Positions 25,817 through 35,047 of a stretch of DNA of 64,000 bases are shown here, piece after piece. The translations under genes were made by a program, and so were the position numbers. Position 1 is the stretch's first letter. Every line of letters begins with the position of its first letter. The stretch lies in contig NZ_CP042828.1 of the NCBI RefSeq assembly GCF_008000995.1, positions 5,003,306 through 5,067,305 of the forward strand, given 5' to 3'. This DNA comes from Ruania zhangjianzhongii. GTDB taxonomy: Bacteria > Actinomycetota > Actinomycetes > Actinomycetales > Beutenbergiaceae. The notes below the pieces were generated by a model. That model ran no database searches and was not told the origin of the DNA. It saw only the letters and a list, made by a program, of their open reading frames with translations.

Positions 25817-27235
25817 ATGTCGGCACCCGCCGATCCCGAAACACGTCCCCGACTCGAGCTCTACGGCGGCCGCTGGGCCGCCCTGATCCCGGCCGTGGTG
25901 CTCATCGTGGTGATGTGCATCCTCTCCATCGCCGAACGTGCGGCGGTACCGGCCTTCTGGGTGGGCGGCTTCGCCGCCCTGGTGGTGGGCCTGATGCTCG
26001 CCCGGAACCGCACCAGGTACGCCGAGACCGTGGTGCGCGGCATGTCCGACCGGACCGGCGCCGTCGTCATTCTCGCGTTCATCTTCGCCGGCATCTTCGG
26101 TGAGATCATGAAGGCCGCCGGACTGGTGGACGGTCTGCTCTGGCTCGGGCTGCAGACCGGGCTCACCGGGGCCTGGTTCACCGTGCTCACCTTCATCCTG
26201 GCGTGCATCTTCGGCGCTGGCACCGGTACCAGTGTGGGCACAGTGCTGGCGATGGTGCCGGTGCTCTACCCCGCTGGAGTCTTTCTCGGGGCGGACCCGA
26301 CGATGCTGGCGATCGCGCTGATTGCCGGTGGCGCCTTCGGGGACAACCTCGCCCCGGTCTCGGACACCACGATCACCTCCGCCTACACCCAGGACGCCGA
26401 GATGGGTGCGGTGGTGCGCGCCCGGCTGCCACTCGCACTGACCGCAGCGGCCGTGTCCATCGTGGTGTTCGCGTTCACCGGCGGTGGCGGCACCGTGCAG
26501 GAGTCCACGATCACCAACCAGGCGGCGCCGATCGGACTGCTGCAGATCCTCCCGTTCCTGCTCGTGATCGTGCTGGCGATGCGCGGTCGGCACATCATCA
26601 CCTCGCTCACCTGGGGCATCATGGGCGCGATCGCGATCGGGCTGGCCACCAGCGGGATCTCTCCGGGGGAGGTGTTCTCCATCCCGCCGGACCGGGACAC
26701 CTCCACCGGTCTGATCCAGGACGGGATGGCCAGCGTCACCGGAGTGGTGATGCTGGTGCTGCTGATCATGGCGCTGGCTCAGGTGCTCGCCGAGAGTGGC
26801 CTGATGGCGGCCGTGCTGGAACGGCTCGAACGCTCCGCAGCGCGCGGGGTGCGCAGTGCAGAGCTGACGATCATCGCGATCACCATCCTGTTCACCATCC
26901 CGCTGGGTGCGAACGCCCCGGCGATCCTGCTGGTCGGCACCACGATCGGCAAACCGCTCGGGCAGCAGTACAACCTCAGCGGGCCGCGGCGGGCGAATCT
27001 GCTGGACTGCAGCGCGTGCACGGTGTTCTACATGCTTCCCTGGCACAACGCAGTGATCGTCTGGTTCTCCACCGTGGCCGCAACCGCTACGCAGTTCGAC
27101 CTGCCGTTCCCGGACATCACCGCGGCGTTCCTGAATCCGTACGCGTGGGCGCTGCTGGTGGTCATCATCATCTCGGCGATCACCGGTTGGAACCGTACCT
27201 ACAGCAAGAGCTCCGAACCGGCGGTCACGCCGTGA
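25817..27235 (+). CDS. NhaC-family Na+/H+ antiporter
   Basis: The 472-residue protein has about 11 membrane segments. Family blocks are FGAGTGTSVGTVLAMVPVL, GGAFGDNLAPVSDTTI and the later CSACTVFYMLPWHN. The SDT motif in the half-helix region is typical of NhaC-type exchangers. It would exchange Na+ or an organic amine for protons at the membrane. Start at 25817 is chosen because GTAAGGA lies 9 bp upstream. An ATG at 25808 is also possible. It overlaps the following racemase gene (GTGA), so a link to an amino acid substrate is possible. Confidence 0.85.
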   Translation: MSAPADPETRPRLELYGGRWAALIPAVVLIVVMCILSIAERAAVPAFWVGGFAALVVGLMLARNRTRYAETVVRGMSDRTGAVVILAFIFAGIFGEIMKAAGLVDGLLWLGLQTGLTGAWFTVLTFILACIFGAGTGTSVGTVLAMVPVLYPAGVFLGADPTMLAIALIAGGAFGDNLAPVSDTTITSAYTQDAEMGAVVRARLPLALTAAAVSIVVFAFTGGGGTVQESTITNQAAPIGLLQILPFLLVIVLAMRGRHIITSLTWGIMGAIAIGLATSGISPGEVFSIPPDRDTSTGLIQDGMASVTGVVMLVLLIMALAQVLAESGLMAAVLERLERSAARGVRSAELTIIAITILFTIPLGANAPAILLVGTTIGKPLGQQYNLSGPRRANLLDCSACTVFYMLPWHNAVIVWFSTVAATATQFDLPFPDITAAFLNPYAWALLVVIIISAITGWNRTYSKSSEPAVTP

Positions 27236-27966
27236 CCGGCCCGGCGCCTGCACCCGCCCCGGTGATCGGTGTGCTCGGCGGCATGGGCCCGGCCGCGACC
27301 GCGCACTTCCAGACCCGGCTGGTGCTCCTCACCGACGCGGCGACCGATGCAGAGCATCCGATAGTGGTCACCTGGTCCGACCCAGGCGTGCCGAACCGGG
27401 TGGCGGCGTTGCAGGGCACCGGCCCGAGTCCGGTCCCCGCCCTGCGCAGCGGACTCACCGTGCTCGCCGGCGCCGGCGCCCAGGTACTGGCCGTGCCGTG
27501 CAACACCGTGCACCCGTTCCTGCCCGAGGCCCTAGCCGGCTTCGACCTGCAGCTGGTGGACATGATCGAGGTCGCCGCGCAGGAGACCGCCGCCACCGGG
27601 ATCAGCACCGCCGCGGTGCTCGCCACGGCAGCCACTCTGGAGCACGGGATGTACGCCCGGGCCCTGGACGCCCGCTCGGTGGTGGCGCACACCCCGGAGG
27701 AGGGCACGCAGGCTGCGGTACTGGAGCTGATCGCCGCGGTGAAGGCCGGAGTGCCCATCCGGGACCTGGTCTCGGGGTACGAGGCGTTGGTCGATGAGCT
27801 CACCGAGGCAGGGTGCGACGGCGTTCTGGTGGCGTGCTCCGAGATATCCGCCGTGGCGGCAGCCTCAGCGGACGCGGGTGCGCAGCTCCCGGTGCCCGCC
27901 GTCGACGCCGTCGATGCCCTCGCTCGGGCGACGCTGGTCGCCGTAGGGCGCACGCCCCGGGCGTGA
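27232..27966 (+). CDS. Aspartate/glutamate racemase family protein
   Basis: The 244-residue protein starts at a GTG overlapping the antiporter stop. It has IGVLGGMGPAATAHF at the start, the first catalytic Cys in AVPCNTVHPFLP and the second in VLVACSEISA. This is the two-cysteine, cofactor-free racemase fold. Substrate may be aspartate, glutamate or a hydantoin-like acid. The family cannot be narrowed further. It is convergent with the PLP decarboxylase across a tandem repeat. Confidence 0.85.
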   Translation: MTGPAPAPAPVIGVLGGMGPAATAHFQTRLVLLTDAATDAEHPIVVTWSDPGVPNRVAALQGTGPSPVPALRSGLTVLAGAGAQVLAVPCNTVHPFLPEALAGFDLQLVDMIEVAAQETAATGISTAAVLATAATLEHGMYARALDARSVVAHTPEEGTQAAVLELIAAVKAGVPIRDLVSGYEALVDELTEAGCDGVLVACSEISAVAAASADAGAQLPVPAVDAVDALARATLVAVGRTPRA

Positions 27967-28042
27967 GCGGCGTGAGCGGCGTGCGCGGCGTGCGCGGCGT
28001 GAGCGGCCTCAGCGGGAGTGCGCGGCGTGAGCGGCCTCAGCG
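27963..28042. repeat. Tandem GTGAGCGGC / GTGCGCGGC repeat between convergent genes
   Basis: About eight 9-bp units lie between and into the stops of both genes. A 16-bp unit GTGAGCGGCCTCAGCG occurs exactly at 27999-28014 and 28027-28042. The last unit forms the C-terminal codons and stop of the decarboxylase. Confidence 0.8.
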
Positions 28043-29320
28043 CTTCGGGCTGAACCGCTCGTCCAGGTGCTCCCGGAGCACATCGTCGTCCAGCGTGCCG
28101 CCGCGGACCATCACTCCGTAGGACAACCCGCCTGCACCCTCCGGGTCCGCCCGAGCCTCACCGATCGCGACCTCCAGATCGGTGAGCAGCTGATCGACCA
28201 CACTGGCATGGCGCGGGAAGGTGACGAAGTGCAGGCTGGAGGGCTGGTCCTGGGTGTCGATCCACCAGCCCCGCCGGCCCATCGCCCCGGCGAGTGCCGG
28301 AACGGCGATCTCCGAGTGGGTGGCGGCGAACACGCCCATCGGTGGGTCGCCGATCACCTCGAACCCGTGCTCGGCCAGGCCGGCCTGGATCTGGCGTGCC
28401 GTGCCCATCACCTGGGCCACCAGGTCCGCGTAACCGGACCTGCCCAGGGCGCGCATCGCCGTCCAGGCACCGGCAGCGGCGCCGACTGACCGGGTGCCGA
28501 CGACTCCGGAGGCGGCATACGCGCCGCCTGGCCAGCCGGTAGACACGTAGTAGCTCGCGTGCCGAAGCTCCGGATCGGCGAACAGCAGCACGGAGGCACC
28601 CTTCGCGCCGTAGCCGTATTTGTGCAGGTCCACCGACACCGAGGTGACCCCCGGCACGTCCAACCCGAACTGCGGCGGGGTGCTGCCTGCGGCGCCCAGG
28701 AACGGCAGGAACAGTCCGCCCATCGCGGCGTCCACGTGCACGCCCACACCACGGGCCGCCGCCTGCGCGCCGATCTCGGCGATCGGGTCCACCACACCGT
28801 AGGGAAAGCATGGGGCGGACAGGCAGATCGCGGCAGTGTCCTCATCGACTGCCGCCATCAGCTCCCCGACGTCCGGCAGGCCGTCGGCGCCGACCTCCAC
28901 CAGGGTGACCTGCAGCCCGAGGTAGTCGGCAGCCTTCCAGAACCCAGGGTGCGCCGTCACCGGCATCACCAGCCGCTGGCCCCGCCCGGAGTCCCGGTAG
29001 CCCTTCATCGCCACCATGATCGATTCCGTGCCGCCGGTGGTGAACACCCCGTAGGACTCCGAGTCGGGGGCGATCACGGAGGCGACCATCGCCACCACTT
29101 CGGACTCGAAGTGCTGCGTGGAGGGGAACGCGGAGGCAGACAGGGCGTTCTCGTGGGCGAACAGCGCTGCCGCCTCATCCACCAGGTTCTGGTGCCAGTC
29201 CGGGGAGTCGTACACCAACGACCAGCTGCGCCCACCGCGCCAGTCCACGTCGCCTGTGCTGGCGTCGGTCCAGGCTATGCGCACCTCATCCGGGGAGAGT
29301 CCATGCTCGGGAAGATTCAC
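28037..29320 (-). CDS. PLP-dependent decarboxylase/lyase (group II, sphingosine-phosphate lyase-like)
   Basis: The 427-residue protein is read from the GTG at 29320. It has ESIMVAMKGYRDSGRG, VHVDAAMGGLFLPF and the PLP lysine in SVDLHKYGYGAKGAS (Lys234). The family includes glutamate, tyrosine and aspartate decarboxylases and sphingosine-1-phosphate lyases. The HKYG spacing is closest to the lyase/MfnA side. Substrate is unknown. It shows no neighbouring transporter of obvious relation. A longer N-terminus is possible but lacks a ribosome site. Confidence 0.85.
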   Translation of the reverse strand: MNLPEHGLSPDEVRIAWTDASTGDVDWRGGRSWSLVYDSPDWHQNLVDEAAALFAHENALSASAFPSTQHFESEVVAMVASVIAPDSESYGVFTTGGTESIMVAMKGYRDSGRGQRLVMPVTAHPGFWKAADYLGLQVTLVEVGADGLPDVGELMAAVDEDTAAICLSAPCFPYGVVDPIAEIGAQAAARGVGVHVDAAMGGLFLPFLGAAGSTPPQFGLDVPGVTSVSVDLHKYGYGAKGASVLLFADPELRHASYYVSTGWPGGAYAASGVVGTRSVGAAAGAWTAMRALGRSGYADLVAQVMGTARQIQAGLAEHGFEVIGDPPMGVFAATHSEIAVPALAGAMGRRGWWIDTQDQPSSLHFVTFPRHASVVDQLLTDLEVAIGEARADPEGAGGLSYGVMVRGGTLDDDVLREHLDERFSPKR

Positions 29321-29515
29321 CGTCCGACCATACCCAGAGCACGCCGCGGTTCCGGAATGCAGCACTTCGCGCCGGTGCTCCGGGGTCTCCGGCTTGCGCA
29401 GCGCCGGCGACCAAACCTGTGGTGTGACCGGGGCTGGAGGTGCGGTCACACTCCTATCCGTATAATGAGTTATTCGTAATAAGGGTGAGGTGTGCCGGGT
29501 CGCAGCAGCGGCCAC

Positions 29516-30217
29516 TCACCGCAGGCCGGCCTCGTAAGCGAGAATCGCGGCCTTGACCCGGTTGTCCGCTCCTACCTTCGCGAGGATCGCGCTCACGTAT
29601 CCCTTGACCGTGCCTTCGGTCAGGTACAGCCGCCGGGCGATCTCGGCGTTCGAGGATCCGGCGCCGACGAGCGTGAGCACCTCGCGTTCCCGATCGGTGA
29701 GCCCGGCGATCCGCTCGGTGGCGTCGGGGCTCGGTGCGGGCCCGCCGCGCAGTGCGCCGATCACTCGGTGCGCCACGCGTGGGGACAGGTAGGCCGCGCC
29801 GTCCGCCACGGCACGGACGGCATCGAGCAGCTCGCGAGGATCGGAGGCCTTGAGCAGGAATCCGGAGGCACCGGCAGTGAGTGCATCGGAGATATAGGCG
29901 TCCTCGCCGAAAGTGGTGAGGATGACCACCTTCGTCTCCGGCACCAACCGGAGGATCTCCTGGCACGCGCCGAGCCCGTCCAGCCGGGGCATCCGAATGT
30001 CCAGCAGCGCCACGGTGGGCCGGGTGGCCGCTACCGCCGCTACCGCCTCGTGCCCGTCACCGGCCTCGCCGACCACCTCGATCTGTGGGTCGGTGGCCAG
30101 GATCGCCCGGACACCGCCCCGGACCAGCGGCTCGTCGTCGGCGATCAGCACCCGGATCCGCCGCTCTGCCGGAGGACCGCCGGAGCCTGGTGGCGGTCCC
30201 TGCGAACCCGGCGTCAC
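29516..30217 (-). CDS. NarL-family response regulator
   Basis: The 233-residue protein starts at a GTG after GGAGG and overlaps the kinase stop. The receiver (residues about 21-140) has Asp73 (LLDIRMP) as phospho-acceptor, and LTTFGEDAYI and LKASDPRELLDAV follow. The LuxR-type HTH (about 165-230) includes LTDREREVLTLVGAGSSNAEIARRL. It pairs with the kinase encoded upstream. A palindromic site in the promoter of the nearby ABC operon is a likely target. Twenty N-terminal residues are Pro/Gly-rich. Confidence 0.93.
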   Translation of the reverse strand: MTPGSQGPPPGSGGPPAERRIRVLIADDEPLVRGGVRAILATDPQIEVVGEAGDGHEAVAAVAATRPTVALLDIRMPRLDGLGACQEILRLVPETKVVILTTFGEDAYISDALTAGASGFLLKASDPRELLDAVRAVADGAAYLSPRVAHRVIGALRGGPAPSPDATERIAGLTDREREVLTLVGAGSSNAEIARRLYLTEGTVKGYVSAILAKVGADNRVKAAILAYEAGLR

Positions 30218-31611
30218 CGGGCACCTCCGGGCACCAGGTGGTCCGCGGCGACGATGACGCCGTCGTCGGCACAGATCCGGTACAGGTCCGAGCTCAGGTC
30301 GAACACGTGCTCGCGGGCGAGGTAGAACTCGCAGGTCTCCGGGTCTGGGGTGGGCGGTATCGGGATCACGTCCGGCACTCCGTCGCTGTCGATGGCTGAG
30401 GGTGGCAGCAGTGCGGCGATCTCTGCCCGGGTCTGACCGATGCTGATCTGGTCGAAGGTCTGCCGGGTCATCCCGGTGCTGCGCACGGTCAGCACCTGGA
30501 ACACCACCAGCGTCCCCGCCAGCGCCACCGCCACGATGAGCGGCACGACGGCGGTGCGCCACTGCCTGCTGCGGATGCTCCGGCGCACGGTGCGGATGCT
30601 GCGGTCGGCTTCAGGATCTTGCGGTCCGTGGTTCGTGAGCGGCTCCGGCCGCGCCGGGAGGCGTGCCAGGACGCGGAATCCGTCGCGATGCTCACCAGCC
30701 TCCAGGGTCCCGCCGAGCAATCGCAGCCGTTCCTGCGCGCCGATCAGGCCCAGGCCTGCGGAGCCAGGCCGATCGCCCGACGGCGGTGGGTCACCGTGCC
30801 CGGGGGGCGTCGGGTTGGTCACCGTCGCCACTATCGGATCGTGGGTGCTGTCGATGACCACGTCGATCGGTGCGCCCGGAGCGTGCTTGGCCGCGTTCGT
30901 CAGGGCTTCCTGGACCACCCGTTCGACGGCCTGCGCGACCGGCGCCGCGAGGGCGGGCCCGCTGTGGAGCACGGTCACGTCCAGACCGGAGGATCGTGCG
31001 TCGGCGATCAGCGCGGTCAGTCCGTCGGCTGCGGGTGCCGTGCTGGGCTCGCGCCCGTCGGCGCGCAGGATGCCGACGACGTCATGCAGCCGGTCCGTGG
31101 CCGCGACAGCGCGCCTGCGGATCTCCGTGGCTGCGGCCCGCTGCTCCGCAGAGCTGTCGGGCATCAGTTCGAGCGCCCCACTGCTCAGGGCGATCAGCGC
31201 CAGGTCGTGACCGAGCAGATCGTGCATATCCTCGGCGATCCGAGCGCGTTCCCGCGACCGCGCCAGATCCGCGATGACCCGATTGATCTCCGCGCGCCGT
31301 TCGTTGCGCAGCTTCACCGAGCGGCCGATCCACCACGGCAGGATCAGGAACACGAAATCCACTCCGGCGAACGAGAACCATTCGGAGAGGAAGGATCCGG
31401 GCGTCTGGATCCAGGCGATCACGAGCTGCGCGATCAGGCCGACCCCGATCGCCACGAGCGCCGGTTGCATACCGGACAGCCGCCGTCCGGCAAAGTAAGC
31501 CAGCACGGCCATGCCGGGAACAGCCACGACCCCGGCGTTGGCCGTGAGGAAGGGCACCGCCACCGCGCACGCGGCAAGTCCTACCGGCCACCACCAGCCG
31601 CGAGGCAACAT
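30214..31611 (-). CDS. NarL-type sensor histidine kinase with extra C-terminal membrane and SmpA-like domain
   Basis: The 465-residue protein has four membrane segments (residues about 8-95), then a HisKA_3 dimer domain with His130 (RIAEDMHDLLGHDLA) and an HATPase domain (ALTNAAKHAPG; SAGLGLIGAQERL). After the kinase, a fifth membrane segment (about 353-374) precedes an outside domain (381-465) beginning FDQISIGQTRAEI, as in SmpA/OmlA-like folds. The family lacks such an end in typical members. That last domain may sense the envelope. It is divergent from the ABC operon. Confidence 0.92.
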   Translation of the reverse strand: MLPRGWWWPVGLAACAVAVPFLTANAGVVAVPGMAVLAYFAGRRLSGMQPALVAIGVGLIAQLVIAWIQTPGSFLSEWFSFAGVDFVFLILPWWIGRSVKLRNERRAEINRVIADLARSRERARIAEDMHDLLGHDLALIALSSGALELMPDSSAEQRAAATEIRRRAVAATDRLHDVVGILRADGREPSTAPAADGLTALIADARSSGLDVTVLHSGPALAAPVAQAVERVVQEALTNAAKHAPGAPIDVVIDSTHDPIVATVTNPTPPGHGDPPPSGDRPGSAGLGLIGAQERLRLLGGTLEAGEHRDGFRVLARLPARPEPLTNHGPQDPEADRSIRTVRRSIRSRQWRTAVVPLIVAVALAGTLVVFQVLTVRSTGMTRQTFDQISIGQTRAEIAALLPPSAIDSDGVPDVIPIPPTPDPETCEFYLAREHVFDLSSDLYRICADDGVIVAADHLVPGGAR

Positions 31612-31647
31612 CTGTGCAGGCTAGCAACCTGCGCTGGGGTACCCACA

Positions 31648-31694
31648 CTGACGAAAGTCAGGTCCAGCGGCCCTGATCCACCTACTTCCGTCAG
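31648..31694. promoter_or_regulatory. Likely operator of the adjacent NarL-type regulator
   Basis: The palindrome CTGACGAAAGTCAG (31648-31661) and an inverted half copy ACTTCCGTCAG (31684-31694; CTGACGGAAGT on the other strand) lie in the divergent promoter region between the kinase gene and the ABC operon. Two-component control of both transcripts is inferred. Confidence 0.55.
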
Positions 31695-31792
31695 GTCGAG
31701 CAACTGACCTCTGCCCGGTGCGCCGGCAGCACCGTGGTTCCTAGCGTGAACGGTATGAACAACGGACTCGGTACTCACCATGGACAGACGCT

Positions 31793-32743
31793 GTGATCAC
31801 CCTCGACTCCCTGACCAAGGTCTACGGCAGCAAGCGAGCGGTCGACCACCTCTCCGTGGACGTCGCGCCCGGAGCGGTCACCGGCTTCCTCGGCCCGAAC
31901 GGCGCCGGAAAGTCCACCACGATGCGGGTGCTGCTCGGCCTGGACCGGGCGAGCTCGGGTTCGGCTCGGATCAACGGCAGGAACTACCAAGAACTGACCC
32001 ATCCGCTCCGGACCGTCGGCGCCCTGCTGGATCCCCGGAGCGGTCACCCTGGGCAGTCCGCCCGCCAGCATCTTCTGGGGATGGCGCGTAGCAACGGGAT
32101 CAGCTCGGCTCGCGTCCCGCAGGTGCTGGAGACTGTCGGTCTGCAGGACGTTGCCCGTAGCCGGATCGGCACCTTCTCCTTGGGGATGCGGCAGCGCCTC
32201 GGCATCGCCTCGGCCCTGCTCGGGGACCCGGACGTGCTGATCTTCGATGAACCGGTCAACGGTCTGGACCCCGAGGGTGTCACCTGGGTGCGCACCTTGA
32301 TGCGCACCCTCGCCGCCGAGGGCCGCACGGTGTTCGTCTCCAGCCACCTGCTCAGCGAGATGGCCGAGACCGCCGATCACCTGGTGGTGATCAGCAGGGG
32401 CCGCCTGGTCGCCGATGCCCCGCTCGACGATCTGCTCGAGGCCACCCGCACAGCCACGGTCCGAAGCCCCGACGCGGCCGAGCTGGCGAGAGTGCTCACC
32501 CGTGCCGATCTCACCGTGGTGGCAACCGGGCAGGTGCTCTCCGTGACCGGTGAAGGCCTGGACCGGATTGGCCAGCTGGCCCACGGTCACGGGGCTCAGC
32601 TCGACGAGCTCTCCTTCGCCGGAGATTCCCTCGAGACCGTCTATGAACGCCTGACCGCCGACACCGCCGAGTACCGGGGCACGAACCCCCGTACCACGCC
32701 GGCCGCCGCGCCCGGCTCCACCCCTACGGAGGCTTCCCTGTGA
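31793..32743 (+). CDS. ABC transporter ATP-binding protein
   Basis: The 316-residue protein is read from a GTG at 31793. Walker A is GFLGPNGAGKSTTM (about 31-44), the signature is TFSLGMRQRLGIA and Walker B is VLIFDEPVNGLD. A C-terminal segment of about 90 residues (DAAELARVLTRADL) resembles the ancillary domain of drug or lantibiotic exporters. It pairs with the permease through a 4-bp overlap. The operon faces a two-component system, as in export of antimicrobial peptides, which is an inference. Confidence 0.92.
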   Translation: MITLDSLTKVYGSKRAVDHLSVDVAPGAVTGFLGPNGAGKSTTMRVLLGLDRASSGSARINGRNYQELTHPLRTVGALLDPRSGHPGQSARQHLLGMARSNGISSARVPQVLETVGLQDVARSRIGTFSLGMRQRLGIASALLGDPDVLIFDEPVNGLDPEGVTWVRTLMRTLAAEGRTVFVSSHLLSEMAETADHLVVISRGRLVADAPLDDLLEATRTATVRSPDAAELARVLTRADLTVVATGQVLSVTGEGLDRIGQLAHGHGAQLDELSFAGDSLETVYERLTADTAEYRGTNPRTTPAAAPGSTPTEASL

Positions 32744-33546
32744 CCGCCACGCCCGCACCCGCGCCCGCACCCGCACCCGCGATGACGACCAGCACCCCAC
32801 CATGGCTCGGCGCCATCGCCTTCGAGTGGACAAAGATCGCGAGCGTCCGCTCCACCCGCTGGATCATCATCAGCGCAATCCTGATCACCGCCGGCGGCAG
32901 CTGGCTGCTCGGCACCTCCGCACTGGCCAGTGGTCTGAACGGCTTTGCCACCGCGATGCCGGCGCCCTACCTGGCGTTCCAGACGATGCTGGTGGCGCAG
33001 ATCGCCATCGTGCTGCTCGCGACCCTCGCGATCTCGAGCGAGTACTCCACCGGCGCGATTGTGACCACCCTGCAGTCCGTACCGGTACGCGGCCGGATGC
33101 TTGCGGGCAAGTCGCTGGTTGTCGCTCTCGGGTCCGCCCTCGTCGGCGTCGTCCTGATCGGGGTCGGCACGCCGATCGCGGCGGCATCAGCTGCGGAGTT
33201 CGGGACGTTCACGGCCGCCGACCTGGTCCGTGCCCTCATCGGGACCGGGATCGGGTTCGCCTTCCTCAGCCTGTTGGTGCTCGGGCTGGGAACTGCGCTG
33301 CGCAGCGCCGCCGGCACGATCCTGGCCACCCTCGCGATCCTGCAGGTGCTCCCGGTGGCGCTACCGCTGTTCAACCAGGACTGGGCCACCGACCTGGTGC
33401 AGTACCTGCCGAACCAGGCGATCACGGTCCTGGCCACCCACCCCAGCGAGCCGTACACCTGGCCCGTTGCCCTCGCAGTACTGGCCGGCTGGGCGGCGGC
33501 GAGCCTGGCTGCCGGGTACACCGCACTGCGGCTCCGTGACGCGTGA
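32740..33546 (+). CDS. ABC-2 type permease
   Basis: The 268-residue protein starts at the GTG at 32740. It has about six membrane segments, beginning with ISAILITAGGSWLLG, and the ABC-2 block ISSEYSTGAIVTTLQSVPVRGRMLAGKSLVV. An Ala-Pro-rich stretch (TPAPAPAPAPAM) at the N-terminus is coded by a tandem GCACCC/GCGCCC repeat. It forms the exporter with the ATPase encoded directly upstream. Substrate is unknown. Confidence 0.88.
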   Translation: MTATPAPAPAPAPAMTTSTPPWLGAIAFEWTKIASVRSTRWIIISAILITAGGSWLLGTSALASGLNGFATAMPAPYLAFQTMLVAQIAIVLLATLAISSEYSTGAIVTTLQSVPVRGRMLAGKSLVVALGSALVGVVLIGVGTPIAAASAAEFGTFTAADLVRALIGTGIGFAFLSLLVLGLGTALRSAAGTILATLAILQVLPVALPLFNQDWATDLVQYLPNQAITVLATHPSEPYTWPVALAVLAGWAAASLAAGYTALRLRDA

Positions 33547-33721
33547 GATTGTCCGCCACACGTGAGATTCCAGCACCACGGCAACCAGTGAACAGGGGGA
33601 GCCGGCGATGATCCCCGGCCGAGCGCCCCCAGGAACGTGAGCTGCGCCGTCGGCAATCTGCACCTCCGGCCGGCTAGCGCGCCTGCCCGCCAGAGCCTGC
33701 GGCCGCGATAGCCTGCGCCAG

Positions 33722-35047
33722 GTGAAGATGTGGTCGGACCTGCGCACCGTGGCTGTGCACTCGGGGTTCCGCAGACTGTTCGCCGTACGCCTGGTCTCCC
33801 AGTGCGGAGACGGCATGTTCCAGGCCGGCCTGGCCACCCTGTTCTTCTTCTCTCCGGAGAACCTGGCCACCGCCGGCGCGGTAGCTGCGGCGTTCGCCGT
33901 GCTGCTGCTGCCGTTCACGATCGTGGGCCCGTTCGCCGGCCCGCTGCTGGACCGGTGGCGGCGGCGGCAGGTGTTGCTGTTCGGGAACGCCGTGCGAGTG
34001 GTGCTCACCTTGTTGCTTGCCGTGCTGATGGCCGTCGACGGCGTCTCCGTGGGTGTCTACGTCCTCGCCCTGGTCACGTTGGGGGTGAACAGGTTCCTGC
34101 TCGCAGCGCTCTCGGCCGCCCTGCCTCGAGTGGTGCCGCGGGAACAGCTGCTGATCGCCAACGCCCTCACCCCGACCCTGGGTGCAGTGGCGGCGGTGGT
34201 CGGCGCCGGGATCGGATTCGGACTGGGCCTGCTGCTCCCGGCCGGGCCGATGAAGGACGGTGTGGTGCTGGCCGTGGCGGCGGCCCTGTTCGGCGGTGCG
34301 TCCGCACTGGCACTGCGGCTGGGCAAGGACCAGCTCGGGCCGGAGGCGCGGCCCTCGCGCACCGGCCTGCGGCAGGCCTGGGGGGACCTGCGCGCCACGG
34401 CAGTGGACCTGGGGCGTGGGGCACGGTATCTGGTGCTGCGTGGGACACCGGGTTCGGCGCTGGGCATCATGGCACTGCACCGGTTCCTCTACGGCGTGAA
34501 CTTCATCGCACTCATCCTCATCTCCCGCAACCTGCTGGTGGACCCGACGGATGCGGCAGCCGGGCTGGCGATGTTCGGGCTGCTGACCGGGATCTCTTTC
34601 GCCGGCAACGGGCTGGCGATCGTGCTCACCCCGCTGGCGCACGAGCGGATGAGCCCGTCCACCTGGGTGGTGGTCTGCCTCGGCCTGGGCGCGATCAGCC
34701 AGGTGTTGATGGGGGTGCAGCCGGTGTTCGGGGTGATCGCCGCTGCGGCCGTGCTGATGGGGCTGGCGGTCCAGGGTGCCAAGATCGCCGTGGACACCAT
34801 CGTGCAGGCCGACACCGACGACTCCTACCGGGGCCGGGCGTTCTCCCTCTACGACACGCTGTACAACGGAGCGTTCGCCGGCGCTGCAGCCTTGGCTGCC
34901 GCAGTGCTGCCGGACACCGGGTACTCGCGGCCCACGTTCTTCGCGCTCGCCGCGGTCTACCTGGTGCTGGCGGTCGGGTACCGGATAATCGTGCGCCGGC
35001 TGCGGGACCAGCCGCGCGACATCGCACCGAAGGTGGAGCGATCGTGA
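33722..35047 (+). CDS. MFS transporter
   Basis: The 441-residue protein has about 12 membrane segments. The first block is FAVRLVSQCGDGMFQAGLATLFF and the loop between helices 2 and 3 carries GPLLDRWRRRQVLL. Late in the protein, AQVDTIVQADTDDSYRGRAFSLYD-like residues match the family that includes macrolide exporters. Substrate is unknown. The start could be 33722 (GTG) or 33728 (ATG). The stop overlaps the following nucleotidyltransferase-like gene by 4 bp. Confidence 0.88.
   Translation: MKMWSDLRTVAVHSGFRRLFAVRLVSQCGDGMFQAGLATLFFFSPENLATAGAVAAAFAVLLLPFTIVGPFAGPLLDRWRRRQVLLFGNAVRVVLTLLLAVLMAVDGVSVGVYVLALVTLGVNRFLLAALSAALPRVVPREQLLIANALTPTLGAVAAVVGAGIGFGLGLLLPAGPMKDGVVLAVAAALFGGASALALRLGKDQLGPEARPSRTGLRQAWGDLRATAVDLGRGARYLVLRGTPGSALGIMALHRFLYGVNFIALILISRNLLVDPTDAAAGLAMFGLLTGISFAGNGLAIVLTPLAHERMSPSTWVVVCLGLGAISQVLMGVQPVFGVIAAAAVLMGLAVQGAKIAVDTIVQADTDDSYRGRAFSLYDTLYNGAFAGAAALAAAVLPDTGYSRPTFFALAAVYLVLAVGYRIIVRRLRDQPRDIAPKVERS

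Noticed and set aside
27962..28042. A CRISPR-like array from the tandem 9-mers.
   Set aside because: Units are contiguous with no unique spacers.
32740..32790. A disordered Ala-Pro run as evidence of a separate protein.
   Set aside because: It is only the low-complexity N-terminus of the permease.
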